A DNA stretch of 64,000 nt from Hydrogenophaga intermedia (lineage in GTDB: Bacteria; Pseudomonadota; Gammaproteobacteria; Burkholderiales; Burkholderiaceae_C), in assembly GCF_000723405.1 (NCBI RefSeq), contig NZ_CCAE010000019.1, forward strand, positions 1 through 64,000, in the 5' to 3' direction. Shown one piece after another: positions 1 through 7,784 of the stretch; the stretch's first letter is position 1, and each line of letters begins with the position of its first letter. The notes under the pieces were generated by a model that was not told the DNA's origin, searched no databases, and saw only the letters and a list, made by a program, of their open reading frames with translations. A program made the translations under genes and the position numbers.

Positions 1-129
1 GCATCTCGTTCAAACCTTTTCAGTCAAAGTGCTCAGCATAGACGAGCAAGTTGCTTGACCGTCAACGCGACAAAACCCGGAAAACTGCTCAAGCGGGAAC
101 TGCGCCTGCGCTACGCCGCAAGCTGAGCC

Positions 130-933
130 TTACAGCGTCTCGTGGTGGCCCGTGCTGCCGCGCTTCCAGTAGGCCGAGGCGCGCACGCGTGATTTGTCCA
201 GGCCGTGCCCGCCCACCAGGGCCTGGCGCACGGCGGCGATGCTGGCGGCCTCGCCGGCCGCCCAGGCGAAGCCTTCGCCGGCGGGCAGCGTGAGCGCGGC
301 CACTTCACGCGCCAGCGCGTCGGTGGTCCCGGCCTTCACCCAGCGAACATCCACCGACGCGCGGCCCGTGAAGGCGCGGCGGTCGGCCTCGTCCGCCGTC
401 TCGGCCACCACGATGGCGCGCACGCCCTCGGGCAGTTCCTCCAGCCGCCGCGCGATGGCGGGCAAGGCGGTTTCGTCGCCCACCAGCAGGTGCCAGGCAA
501 AGCCCGTGGGCACCACGAAGGAGCCGCGCGGCCCGCCGATGCCCACCTCGTCGCCCACCTGCGCGCGCGCCGCCCATTCGCTGGCCGCGCCCTCGCCGTG
601 CAGCAGGAACTCGATGTCGAGCCAGCCGTCGGCGGTGTCGTAGGCGCGCGGGGTGTAGTCGCGCATCACCGGGCGCTCGGCGCCCTCGGGCCACACCAGG
701 CCGTCGGCACCCGTCTCGGGCAGCACCAGCGGCGCCCCGGCGCGCGCGGGCAGCATGAGCTTGAGGTGATCGTCGAAGGACGCGCTGATGAAATCGCGCA
801 GATCGTCGCCCGCGAAGCGCAGGCGCAGGAAGTTGGCGCCCAGGCGCTGGATGCCCTGCACCCGCACGCGGCGCCGCTTGAGGGCGTGGCGCACGCGCTC
901 CACGCTCAGATGGGAAGAAGTGTCACTGTTCAT
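130..933 (-). CDS. siderophore-interacting protein (ferric-siderophore reductase, FAD-binding)
   Basis: A cytoplasmic flavoprotein of the SIP/ViuB family, which uses NAD(P)H to reduce ferric siderophores and release iron. The FAD-binding motif RDYTPR is at about residues 91-96, the GDETALPAI motif that opens the C-terminal NAD(P)-binding half is near 152, and the family-typical YWKRG is close to the C-terminus. I chose the ATG at 931-933 (267 aa). A longer frame to 960 would run through a palindromic operator. It is divergent from a MarR regulator, and two matching palindromes lie just upstream of it, so repression by that MarR protein is likely. The substrate is not visible from the sequence, and no siderophore synthesis or uptake genes are nearby. 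Confidence 0.9.
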   Translation of the reverse strand: MNSDTSSHLSVERVRHALKRRRVRVQGIQRLGANFLRLRFAGDDLRDFISASFDDHLKLMLPARAGAPLVLPETGADGLVWPEGAERPVMRDYTPRAYDTADGWLDIEFLLHGEGAASEWAARAQVGDEVGIGGPRGSFVVPTGFAWHLLVGDETALPAIARRLEELPEGVRAIVVAETADEADRRAFTGRASVDVRWVKAGTTDALAREVAALTLPAGEGFAWAAGEAASIAAVRQALVGGHGLDKSRVRASAYWKRGSTGHHETL

Positions 934-944
934 GGTCTTGATTT

Positions 945-995
945 TGGTTGACAATAACAACCATCATTCCCCAAACTGGTTGACCACATCAACCA
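945..995. promoter_or_regulatory. twin MarR-type operators between SIP and marR genes
   Basis: Two palindromes of identical design, TGGTTG-N7-CAACCA, lie at 945-963 and 977-995. Their centres are 32 bp apart, about three helical turns, so two dimers would sit on the same face of the DNA. The first is 12 bp upstream of the SIP start codon and the second ends 1 bp before the marR GTG. Arms and spacing are read directly. Assignment to the adjacent MarR protein is inference from position. Confidence 0.7.
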
Positions 996-996
996 T

Positions 997-1443
997 GTGG
1001 ACATCATGCCCCGCCCCACGAACACCGAGGTGATGGACCGGCTGCACGCCGTCATGCACGGCCTGCGCCGCCACCTGCAACAGGCCCTGCGCGACGACGC
1101 CGACGGCCTGGGCCCCATGGAGGCCCGCTGCCTGAACTACTTCGCCCACCACGACGGCCACACGCAGAGCGACCTGGTGCAGCACGCCGGGCGCGACAAA
1201 GCGCAGATCGCCCGCCTGGTGAAGAGCCTGCACGAGCGCGGCCTGCTGCTGAGCCGGCCCGACCCGGCCGACGGCCGCGTGCTGCGCGTGAGCCCCACGC
1301 CCGCCGGCCTGGCCCTGCACCGCCGCCTGCAACAGCACCGCGCGCGCTTCGAGAAGACCCTGACCGCCGGCCTCAGCGCGCAGGAACGCGCCACCCTGCT
1401 CGCCCTGCTGGACCGCCTGGAGGGCAACCTGCCCGGTGGATGA
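997..1443 (+). CDS. MarR family transcriptional regulator
   Basis: A 148-residue winged-helix regulator. The helix-turn-helix and wing region (HTQSDLVQHAGRDKAQIARL, then RPDPADGRVLRVSPT) matches the MarR pattern, with the characteristic DxRxxRVxxT-like wing. The start is GTG at 997; an in-frame ATG at 1006 is an alternative. It is divergent from the siderophore-interacting reductase, with two palindromes filling the gap, which suggests it regulates that gene and itself. MarR proteins usually lose DNA binding on ligand binding; the ligand here is unknown. The 3' end faces queG with only 7 bp between the stop codons. Confidence 0.88.
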   Translation: MDIMPRPTNTEVMDRLHAVMHGLRRHLQQALRDDADGLGPMEARCLNYFAHHDGHTQSDLVQHAGRDKAQIARLVKSLHERGLLLSRPDPADGRVLRVSPTPAGLALHRRLQQHRARFEKTLTAGLSAQERATLLALLDRLEGNLPGG

Positions 1444-1450
1444 GCCGCGC

Positions 1451-2527
1451 TCAGCCCTGCGCCAGCGCCCAGGCCACGTGCTCGCGCACCAGTTCGCTCG
1501 GGTCGTCGGCGCGGGCTTGCAGCGCCTGCCGCACCGCCCCGTCCCCCGTCGCCCGCAGCGCATTGCCCAGGCCCACCGCCAGGTTGCGCAGCCAGCGCTC
1601 ATGCCCGATGCGGCGGATCGCGCTGCCCTCGGTGCGGCGCAAGAACTCCACTTCGCTCCACGCGAAGAGCTCGACCAGCGTGGCGCCGCTCATGCCCTGG
1701 CGCGCATCGAAGTCGGGCAAGGTGGCGCGCTGCGCGAACTTGTTCCAGGGGCACACCAGCTGGCAATCGTCACAACCGTAGATGCGGTTGGCCATCGCCG
1801 GGCGCAGCTCCACGGGGATGGGCCCCGCGTGTTCGATGGTGAGGTAACTGATGCAACGCCGTGCGTCCACGCGCTGCGGGCCGGTGATGGCCTGCGTGGG
1901 GCACACGTCGATGCAGGCGCTGCAACTGCCGCAGTGGTCGGAAACGGGCGCCGAGGGCGGCAGCGCCAGGTCCACGTAGATCTCGCCGAGGAAGAACATC
2001 GAGCCCGCCTCGCGGTGCAGCGTCAGCGTGTGCTTGCCGCGCCAGCCGATGCCGCTGCGCGAGGCCAGTTCCACCTCCAGCACCGGGGCCGAATCGGTGA
2101 ACACCCGGTGGCCGAAGGGGCCGATGGCCTCGGCGATGCGATCGGACAGCTGCTGCAGGCGCGCGCGCAGCACCTTGTGGTAGTCCCGCCCCCGCGCGTA
2201 GACCGAGACGATCGCCTCGCCAGGCCGCTGCAGGCGGGCCCATTCCTGGTCCACCCAATCGGCCGGTGTGTCGCGCGGCAGGTAGTCCATGCGCGCGGTG
2301 ATCACGCTCAGCGTGCCCGGCACCAGCTCGGCGGGACGCGCGCGTTTGAGGCCGTGCGCGGCCATATAGGCCATGTCACCGTGGCATCCAGCCGACAACC
2401 AGGCCATCAATCCCGGTTCAGCGGCCCGCAGATCCACCCCGGCCACCCCGATTTGGGAGAATCCCAACTGTCGTCCCCAAGCACGCAACTGCGAGACGAA
2501 TTGAGCAGCATCCAACACAGCCTTCAT
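1451..2527 (-). CDS. queG: epoxyqueuosine reductase QueG
   Basis: Catalyses the last step of queuosine biosynthesis, the cobalamin-dependent reduction of epoxyqueuosine to queuosine in tRNA wobble positions. The 358-residue protein has the two ferredoxin-like [4Fe-4S] motifs, C199-x2-C202-x2-C205-x3-C209 and C252-x2-C255-x3-C259, plus C225. The FTDSAPVLE stretch contains D145, the likely catalytic Asp of the family. It starts at ATG 2527; the longer open frame upstream is the antisense shadow of tsaE. It is divergent from tsaE with only 9 bp between the start codons. In E. coli queG is likewise divergent from nnr-tsaE-amiB; here nnr is absent. Confidence 0.96.
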   Translation of the reverse strand: MKAVLDAAQFVSQLRAWGRQLGFSQIGVAGVDLRAAEPGLMAWLSAGCHGDMAYMAAHGLKRARPAELVPGTLSVITARMDYLPRDTPADWVDQEWARLQRPGEAIVSVYARGRDYHKVLRARLQQLSDRIAEAIGPFGHRVFTDSAPVLEVELASRSGIGWRGKHTLTLHREAGSMFFLGEIYVDLALPPSAPVSDHCGSCSACIDVCPTQAITGPQRVDARRCISYLTIEHAGPIPVELRPAMANRIYGCDDCQLVCPWNKFAQRATLPDFDARQGMSGATLVELFAWSEVEFLRRTEGSAIRRIGHERWLRNLAVGLGNALRATGDGAVRQALQARADDPSELVREHVAWALAQG

Positions 2528-2536
2528 GGGGCGCCG

Positions 2537-3064
2537 ATGGTAGCAACGGCCCCCGCCACCTGGCAGGGCCGCTGGGCCCACGAAGCCGACACGCAGGCCT
2601 TCGCCCAGCGACTGGCCCTGTGCCCCGCCGTCGCCCACGCCACCATTGCCCTGCATGGCGACCTCGGCGCCGGCAAGACCACCTTCGTGCGCCACCTGCT
2701 GCGCGCGCTCGGCGTCAGCGGGCGCATCAAGAGCCCCACCTACGCCGTGGTGGAGCCGCACACAGCCATCGACTGCCCCGTGATGCCCGAGGGCGAGCCC
2801 CTGTCCATCTGGCACTTCGACTTCTACCGCTTCAGCGACCCGCGCGAGTGGGAAGAGGCAGGGTTTCGGGAACTGTTCGCCAGCGCGGGCCTCAAGCTGG
2901 TCGAGTGGCCCGAACGCGCCGCGGGATTTCTGCCCCCCATCGACCTGGACCTGCACATCGACCCCGACCCGATGAACACCGACCCCGAGCACGACGACGC
3001 GCGCCTGGTGCGCGCCGAGGCAAGAACCCCCGCCGGCCGACACTTGCTGGCCTGCATCGCATGA
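2537..3064 (+). CDS. tsaE: tRNA threonylcarbamoyladenosine biosynthesis ATPase TsaE
   Basis: Cytoplasmic P-loop ATPase that works with TsaB and TsaD to make t6A37 in ANN-decoding tRNAs. The Walker A is HGDLGAGKTTFVRHLLRALG, followed by SPTYAVVE and WHFDFYRFSDPREWEEAGF, the TsaE signature. At 175 residues it is slightly longer than most because of a C-terminal extension rich in Asp and Pro. The start is ATG 2537; frames reaching upstream to 1436 are shadows of queG. Its TGA overlaps the amiC ATG by four bases (ATGA), so the two are translationally coupled, the arrangement seen in many proteobacteria. Confidence 0.95.
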   Translation: MVATAPATWQGRWAHEADTQAFAQRLALCPAVAHATIALHGDLGAGKTTFVRHLLRALGVSGRIKSPTYAVVEPHTAIDCPVMPEGEPLSIWHFDFYRFSDPREWEEAGFRELFASAGLKLVEWPERAAGFLPPIDLDLHIDPDPMNTDPEHDDARLVRAEARTPAGRHLLACIA

Positions 3065-4524
3065 CCGGACCGGACGACCGCTCCACCCTCCCCCGCCGCA
3101 CGCTGCTGCAGGCCGGCACGCTGGTGCTGCTGCTCGGCAAGGCCCACATCGCGCGTGGCGCCAGCGTGGTGGCCGTGCGCATGTGGCCTGCCGAGGACTA
3201 CACCCGCGTCACCATCGAAAGCGACGCGCTGCTCAAGACCAACTCCTTCATGGTGAAGGACCCGCCGCGCCTGGCGGTGGACATCGAAGGCGTGGACCTG
3301 CTGCCCGGCCTGCGCGAACTGGTGGGCCAGCTCAAGTCCGACGACCCCAACATCGCCGGCCTGCGCGTCGCGCAGAACGCGCCCAACGTCGTGCGCCTCG
3401 TCATCGACCTCAAGCACGACATCAAGCCGCAGATCTTCAACCTGCAGCCCGTGGCCGCCTACCAGCACCGCCTGGTGTTCGACCTGTACCCCGCCGCCCC
3501 GCCCGACCCGCTGCTGCAGATGGTGGCCCAGCGCACCCAGGCCGACGCCGCCGCCAGCGAACGCGCCGCGCGCCTGCTGGGCCTGGAGACCGAAGGCCTG
3601 GCCCGCACCCAGCCGCACGACCCGCTGGGCGACCTCATTGAACGCAGCCAGCGCGGCACCGCACCACCCCCCGAAACACCGGCCGACACACCCTCCGCCC
3701 CGCCGAACGAACCCTCGGCCGTGGCCAAGGCCCCGCTGCCGCCCGGCCCCAGCAAACAGCGCCCCGGTGGCGGTGGCGCCGTCGGCAAGTCCAAGCCCAC
3801 CGAACGCCTCATCGTCGTCGCGCTTGACCCCGGGCACGGCGGCGAAGACCCTGGCGCCATCGGACCCAAGGGCACACAAGAAAAGCAGGTGGTGCTGCAG
3901 ATCGCGCGCAAGCTGCGCGACCGCATCAACGCCACCACCGTCAAAGGCAACCCCATGCGCGCCTTCATGACACGCGACGCCGACTTCTTCGTGCCCCTGC
4001 AAACCCGCGTGGCCAAGGCCCAGCGCGTGCGCGCCGACCTCTTCATCAGCATCCACGCCGATGCCTTCTACAACGCCCGGCCCCAGGGCGCCAGCGTCTA
4101 CGCCCTCAGCACGCGCGGCGCCAGCTCCGCCGCGGCGCGCTGGATAGCCGACAAGGAAAACAAGGCCGACCTGGTGGGCGGCCTCAATGTGCGCGCGCAG
4201 AACGCCACCATCCAGCGCGCCCTGCTCGACATGAGCACCACCGCCCAGATCAACGACAGCCGCAAGATCGCCACCAACCTGCTGGGCGAAGTGGGCCGCC
4301 TGGGCAAGCTGCACAAGCCCCGCGTGGAGCACGCCAACTTCGCCGTGCTGCGCGCGCCCGACATCCCCAGCGTGCTGGTGGAAACCGCCTTCATCAGCAA
4401 CCCCGACGAAGAACGCCGCCTGCGCGACCCGAAGTACCAGGACGATCTGGCCGACGCGCTGATGCGCGGCATCGTGAAGTACTTCGAGGCCAACCCGCCG
4501 CTGGCGCGCAACCGGCCGATCTGA
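3061..4524 (+). CDS. amiC: N-acetylmuramoyl-L-alanine amidase (AmiC type)
   Basis: A periplasmic zinc amidase that cleaves septal peptidoglycan during daughter-cell separation. The 487-residue protein begins with a twin-arginine type signal (PRRTLLQAGTLVLLLG), as in E. coli AmiC. An AMIN domain follows at roughly residues 40-150, then a Pro/Ala-rich linker and the Amidase_3 domain from about 250. The zinc site opens with LDPGHGGEDPGAIG (His259) and continues through SIHADAF and the ENKADLVGG segment. The C-terminal LVETAFISNPDEE supplies the catalytic Glu. ATG 3061 overlaps the tsaE stop. No LysM domain is visible. Confidence 0.95.
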   Translation: MTGPDDRSTLPRRTLLQAGTLVLLLGKAHIARGASVVAVRMWPAEDYTRVTIESDALLKTNSFMVKDPPRLAVDIEGVDLLPGLRELVGQLKSDDPNIAGLRVAQNAPNVVRLVIDLKHDIKPQIFNLQPVAAYQHRLVFDLYPAAPPDPLLQMVAQRTQADAAASERAARLLGLETEGLARTQPHDPLGDLIERSQRGTAPPPETPADTPSAPPNEPSAVAKAPLPPGPSKQRPGGGGAVGKSKPTERLIVVALDPGHGGEDPGAIGPKGTQEKQVVLQIARKLRDRINATTVKGNPMRAFMTRDADFFVPLQTRVAKAQRVRADLFISIHADAFYNARPQGASVYALSTRGASSAAARWIADKENKADLVGGLNVRAQNATIQRALLDMSTTAQINDSRKIATNLLGEVGRLGKLHKPRVEHANFAVLRAPDIPSVLVETAFISNPDEERRLRDPKYQDDLADALMRGIVKYFEANPPLARNRPI

Positions 4525-4541
4525 GTGCCGTTTCTTCCACC

Positions 4542-4775
4542 GTGGCGACCCGGATCATCGAGGTGCTGGTGAAACCCAACGCGCGGGTGAGCGAGTTGGT
4601 GGAGAACGGGGATGGGACGTGGACAGCCCGCTTGAAATCACCACCGGTGGATGGGAAGGCGAATGAGGAATTGATCGGGCTTGTCGCCAAACGCTTCGGA
4701 TGCGCCAAGGCGGGGGTGGGAATCAAGACCGGAGCGTCGGGGCGAAGGAAGCGCTTGGTGATTGAGGGGGGCTGA
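4542..4775 (+). CDS. DUF167 / YggU family protein
   Basis: A 77-residue protein of the DUF167 (YggU) family, small conserved alpha/beta proteins of unknown biochemical role. The whole sequence matches the family: VKPNARVSEL near the start, then PPVDGKANEELIGLVAKRFG and the terminal KTGASGRRKRLVIEG. It begins with GTG at 4542, 17 bases after amiC, and is probably the last gene of the tsaE-amiC transcript. The protein end is followed by a convergent gene with 53 bp between the stops. Confidence 0.85.
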   Translation: MATRIIEVLVKPNARVSELVENGDGTWTARLKSPPVDGKANEELIGLVAKRFGCAKAGVGIKTGASGRRKRLVIEGG

Positions 4776-4828
4776 GGAAATGCAGAGGCCTTCATTGCGG
4801 CCCCGAAGACCACCCCTGAGCTTCGCGG

Positions 4829-5446
4829 TCAGGTCCTGGCACGGGGCTTGACGTTGTGGATGGTCTCGCCGCGTGCCAGCATCTCCACCAGTTGCGCAAT
4901 GCGCTTGGCGCGCGTCTGCGCCTTCACAGCCGTCTGTATGCGCCACAGCACTGCGTAGCGATTGGCCGCGTTGATCGTTGCAAAGAAGGCCTGGGCCTTC
5001 GGCTCGGCTTGCAGCGCAGCCAACAGGTCGTCGGGCACCTTGGACGTGCGCGCTCCGTCATAAGCCTGCGCCCAGCGTCCATCGGTCTTGGCGGCGTCGA
5101 TCTGCGCGTAGCCCGGCGCCTGCATGCGGCCCGCCTCGATGAGCGCCGCGGCCTTGTCGACGTTGATCTTCGACCACTTGCTGCGCGCGCGCCGAGGCGT
5201 GAAGCGCTGCAGAAAGTGCTGTTCGTCGAGGCCCTGCTTCTGGCCGTCGATCCATCCCCAGCAGAGCGCAATTTCCACCGCCTCTGCGTAAGTGACGCTG
5301 GGTTCATTGGCACCCCGCTTGGCGAGCTTGAGCCAAATGCCGTCGGAGGTGGCGTGATGCTTCTTCAGCCAGGTCTCGAAAGCCTTGGCGGACTTGAACA
5401 GGATCGCAGAGGAGTCGGGTGGGATGAAAGGCGTGGCGGCAGGCAT
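4829..5446 (-). CDS. YdeI/OmpD-associated family protein
   Basis: A 205-residue protein of the YdeI/OmpD-associated family (DUF1801 relatives). Family hallmarks are visible: F-x-WLKKHHATSDGIWLKLAKR near the start, YAEAVEIALCWGWIDGQKQG, RFTPRRARSKWSKINVDKAA, and the C-terminal AKAQTRAKRIAQLVEMLARG. The start is ATG 5444-5446; upstream codons in the same frame fall in a region holding a gene remnant. The molecular function is not established. In enterobacteria YdeI-type proteins have been linked to stress or peptide resistance, but that does not carry over securely. Confidence 0.85.
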   Translation of the reverse strand: MPAATPFIPPDSSAILFKSAKAFETWLKKHHATSDGIWLKLAKRGANEPSVTYAEAVEIALCWGWIDGQKQGLDEQHFLQRFTPRRARSKWSKINVDKAAALIEAGRMQAPGYAQIDAAKTDGRWAQAYDGARTSKVPDDLLAALQAEPKAQAFFATINAANRYAVLWRIQTAVKAQTRAKRIAQLVEMLARGETIHNVKPRART

Positions 5447-5536
5447 CGCATGGAGTGTGCGGCAAGAAAAGCAGCGTGGCGCGCTGCGTGAGGGCGGGAG
5501 CCATGACGCATCGTCGCGGCTTGCAAAACCCGGCCT

Positions 5537-5579
5537 GAGAGCTCGTCCGCGACGATGACCGCGCCCTTGGGATCGAGCG
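5537..5579 (-). pseudogene. 43-bp remnant matching the sorbosone-dehydrogenase-like gene
   Basis: These 43 bases match 10217-10259, inside the 3' end of the PQQ sugar dehydrogenase gene, with a single difference (C at 5542 against G at 10222). In the same reading direction both encode LDPKGAVIVAD followed by E/D-LS. Similarity stops abruptly on both sides. The 228-bp gap that holds it (5447-5674) has no complete gene, though the flanking minus-strand frame ELIAHASAVPDMRARAGDQI is open and may be another remnant. It is best read as debris of a lost paralogue or of a recombination event. Confidence 0.5.
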
Positions 5580-5674
5580 GGTTCCATCGAACCGCGTGCC
5601 CAGCAAGGCCTGAAGGGCCTGGATCTGGTCGCCGGCGCGGGCGCGCATGTCGGGCACGGCCGACGCGTGCGCGA

Positions 5675-6943
5675 TCAACTCGGCCAGTGCGGGTGTTGAT
5701 CGTCGATCCGGAAGGCGTGAGCGTGGTGGGTGCCATCGTCATGATCGTGTTCGATCACCTCGGGATCGTCGGCGGGCCACACCCTCCAGGCCACGCACAG
5801 CGCCAGCAGGACCGCGGAGGCCAGCACCGCGAAGGTGGTGCGCATGCCCCAATGGGCACCGGCCCAGCCTGCCAGGGGATAGAACAAGAGCCAGCACGCG
5901 TGCGAGAGCGCAAACTGCGCCGCGAACAATGCTGGCCGGTCAGTGGGGTGCGCGGATCGACGCAAGAGCCGGCCCGAGGGTGTCTGCGCGGTCGCATACG
6001 CGGCCCCGACCAGGAACCAGAGCAGCAGCAACGGCGGATAGCTCGTGAGCCACATGCCCGTCGCCATCAAGCCGCAGAGCATGGCAATGCCACCCAGCAT
6101 GACCGGCCTGTCTGGCCAGCGCTCCAGCAATCGAGGCAGGCCCAGCGCGGCGACCATGGACCCCGCGCCAAAGCTGGCCAAGGCCAGCGCCAGCGCGTTC
6201 TGCGGCAAGCCCCACTGCGCCTGAACCAGCACCACGGTGTTGACGAAGACCATGGCGCCGGCGGCCGCGACACCGAAGCTGATGGCCAGCAGCCCACGAA
6301 GGCGGGGTGTCGCCAGGTAGATGCGCAGGCCGCGCGTCGTGCGCTCGTGCAAGCTGCGCCGCTCGACCGGCTCCGGGCCGGGCAAGGTCACCGAGACCAC
6401 CAGCAGCGCGGATGCCAGAAACCCCAGCACCGTGCCCCCGAACAAGGCGTGAAAGGACATCACGCCCAGCAATGCCGCCGCCAACATGGGGCTCAGCAGG
6501 CTCTCCAGGTCATAGGCCAGGCGCGACAGGGAGAGTGCCTTGGTGTATTCCTGCTCGTCCGGCAATACGTCCGGGATCGTGGCCTGGAAGGTCGGGGTGA
6601 AGGCGGCCGACGCCGCCTGCAACAGAAAGATGAGCGCGTAGATCTGCCAGATCTGGGTCACGAAAGGCAGGCTCAATGCCACCGCCGCCCGCAGCAAATC
6701 GAGTGAGACGAGCACCCGGCGGCGCGGCAGGCGCTGCGCCATGGCGGTGGCGATCGGTGCGATGCCCACATACGCCACCATCTTGATGGCCAGCGCGGTG
6801 CCCAGCACCAGGCCGGCGTCCTGGCCCGCCAGCTCGAAAGCGAGCAGGCTGAGCGCCACCGTGGCCAGGCCCGTACCGATCAACGCAATGGCCTGCGCCC
6901 CGAAGAGGTGCCGGTAGGTGCGATGGCGCAGGACGCTCAGCAT
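5675..6943 (-). CDS. MFS transporter, NreB-like nickel exporter
   Basis: A 422-residue major facilitator protein with about 12 hydrophobic segments and the usual charged loop between the halves (ERRSLHERTTRGLR). The C-terminal tail is His/Asp rich (EVIEHDHDDGTHHAHAF, ending DQHPHWPS), a feature of NreB nickel-resistance permeases. Together with the CsoR/RcnR-type gene immediately upstream (3 bp gap), this supports export of nickel and possibly cobalt by proton antiport at the inner membrane. Metal specificity is inferred. The two genes form a short operon divergent from a His-rich membrane set. Generic MFS drug export is the alternative, but the tail argues against it. Confidence 0.82.
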   Translation of the reverse strand: MLSVLRHRTYRHLFGAQAIALIGTGLATVALSLLAFELAGQDAGLVLGTALAIKMVAYVGIAPIATAMAQRLPRRRVLVSLDLLRAAVALSLPFVTQIWQIYALIFLLQAASAAFTPTFQATIPDVLPDEQEYTKALSLSRLAYDLESLLSPMLAAALLGVMSFHALFGGTVLGFLASALLVVSVTLPGPEPVERRSLHERTTRGLRIYLATPRLRGLLAISFGVAAAGAMVFVNTVVLVQAQWGLPQNALALALASFGAGSMVAALGLPRLLERWPDRPVMLGGIAMLCGLMATGMWLTSYPPLLLLWFLVGAAYATAQTPSGRLLRRSAHPTDRPALFAAQFALSHACWLLFYPLAGWAGAHWGMRTTFAVLASAVLLALCVAWRVWPADDPEVIEHDHDDGTHHAHAFRIDDQHPHWPS

Positions 6944-6946
6944 GGC

Positions 6947-7231
6947 TCAGAGGTAGCGGGTGATCTGCTTGAACTCGTCCAGCGTCGCCGCGGACGCAGC
7001 CGAGCCTCTGGCACCGGAAATCGCGTGCTCCAGGCAGTGGTCGATGTGGTCCTGCACCAGCGTCTTCTTGGCCTGCGAGATCGCCTTCTCGACAGCCTGC
7101 AGCTGCTGGGCGATGTCCAGACAGTCGCGACCGTGTTCGATCATGTCGATCACGCTTTGGAGGTGGCCGTGCGCACGGCGCAACCGTTTGATCAGCGCCG
7201 GGTGGGTTTCGTGTCGGTGGGGGTGTGACAT
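6947..7231 (-). CDS. CsoR/RcnR-family metal-sensing repressor (NreA-like)
   Basis: A 94-residue all-helical repressor of the CsoR/RcnR/FrmR family. Candidate metal ligands are Cys37 (HGRDCLD), His62 and Cys66 (LVQDHIDHCLEH), the CsoR positions. Extra N-terminal His residues (MSHPHRHETH, including His3) resemble the nickel/cobalt sensors RcnR and DmeR. The start is ATG 7231; a longer frame to 7282 reads through the promoter. A run of seven C flanked by TA-rich arms, the type of operator used by this family, lies just upstream. It probably represses itself, the NreB-like exporter and the divergent genes until metal binds. Confidence 0.88.
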   Translation of the reverse strand: MSHPHRHETHPALIKRLRRAHGHLQSVIDMIEHGRDCLDIAQQLQAVEKAISQAKKTLVQDHIDHCLEHAISGARGSAASAATLDEFKQITRYL

Positions 7232-7238
7232 GCGCTGA

Positions 7239-7262
7239 CTATATCCTCCCCCCCAGGTTAAG
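7239..7262. promoter_or_regulatory. C-tract operator of the metal repressor
   Basis: The segment CTATATCCTCCCCCCCAGGT, followed by TAAG, carries a seven-base C run between A/T-rich flanks. CsoR/RcnR proteins recognise G/C tracts flanked by inverted A/T-rich arms. It lies 8 bp upstream of the repressor ATG and 30 bp before the divergent His-rich gene, so it could control both directions. Binding is inferred, not shown. Confidence 0.6.
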
Positions 7263-7291
7263 ATGTCGCTCGTGATCAACATCCCGCCCCC

Positions 7292-7702
7292 ATGAACCCA
7301 CGGTCTCCCAACCGGTCTGTGTGCCCCACCCGTCTGGGCCGGGCCGTGCGCGTGTGGGTGATGATGGCCATGCTGGTCGGCACCTTGATCTCCTCACTGG
7401 GCGTCATGAACACCCATGCGCTGGCAGTGCTCGATGCGCTCGGGGCCGCCGACATGGCGCGCGATAGCGACCACGACCACGAGCACGATCACGGCCGTTC
7501 CCACGACAACGGCGGGTTGGCCAACGGCGACGAGACGGCGCACACGCACCTCGGCTCCGACCACACGCACGACAAGGCCCACGCCTTGCCGGGCTTGCCC
7601 AAGTGGTCGGGCACAGACACGCCCGACTGGACGCGGCGCGCCGTGGCCTGGTCGGATCGCTTGCTGGTGCACCGCCTGGAACGCCCGCCAAAGCCCGCCT
7701 GA
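7292..7702 (+). CDS. His-rich membrane-anchored protein of nickel locus
   Basis: A 136-residue protein that I do not recognise as a named family. It has one N-terminal hydrophobic segment (WVMMAMLVGTLISSLGVM). A stretch of about 45 residues follows, very rich in His and Asp (DSDHDHEHDHGRSHD, later AHTHLGSDHTHDKAHA), and then a short basic C-terminus. This suggests a membrane-tethered periplasmic metal-binding or buffering protein. It is divergent from the metal repressor and shares its operator region. The next gene, HupE/UreJ-like, follows after 82 bp. The role in nickel or cobalt handling is inferred from context and composition. Confidence 0.65.
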   Translation: MNPRSPNRSVCPTRLGRAVRVWVMMAMLVGTLISSLGVMNTHALAVLDALGAADMARDSDHDHEHDHGRSHDNGGLANGDETAHTHLGSDHTHDKAHALPGLPKWSGTDTPDWTRRAVAWSDRLLVHRLERPPKPA

Positions 7703-7784
7703 TGCTGTCGCCTCCCACATCGCCTGCCCGCGTTTGAATCCGCCCGCGGCAGGCGGCCATCCGTTGTCTCATTCAGGGGTTTTC

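Noticed and set aside
1..129. A plus-strand frame open from the window edge to a TGA at 124-126 (ending RELRLRYAAS).
   Set aside because: Only about 41 codons are visible and nothing is recognisable; it may be the 3' end of a gene outside the window, but there is no evidence to call it.
948..976. TTGACA at 948-953 as the -35 box of the marR promoter.
   Set aside because: The hexamer is part of the palindrome, and no plausible -10 box lies 16-18 bp downstream.
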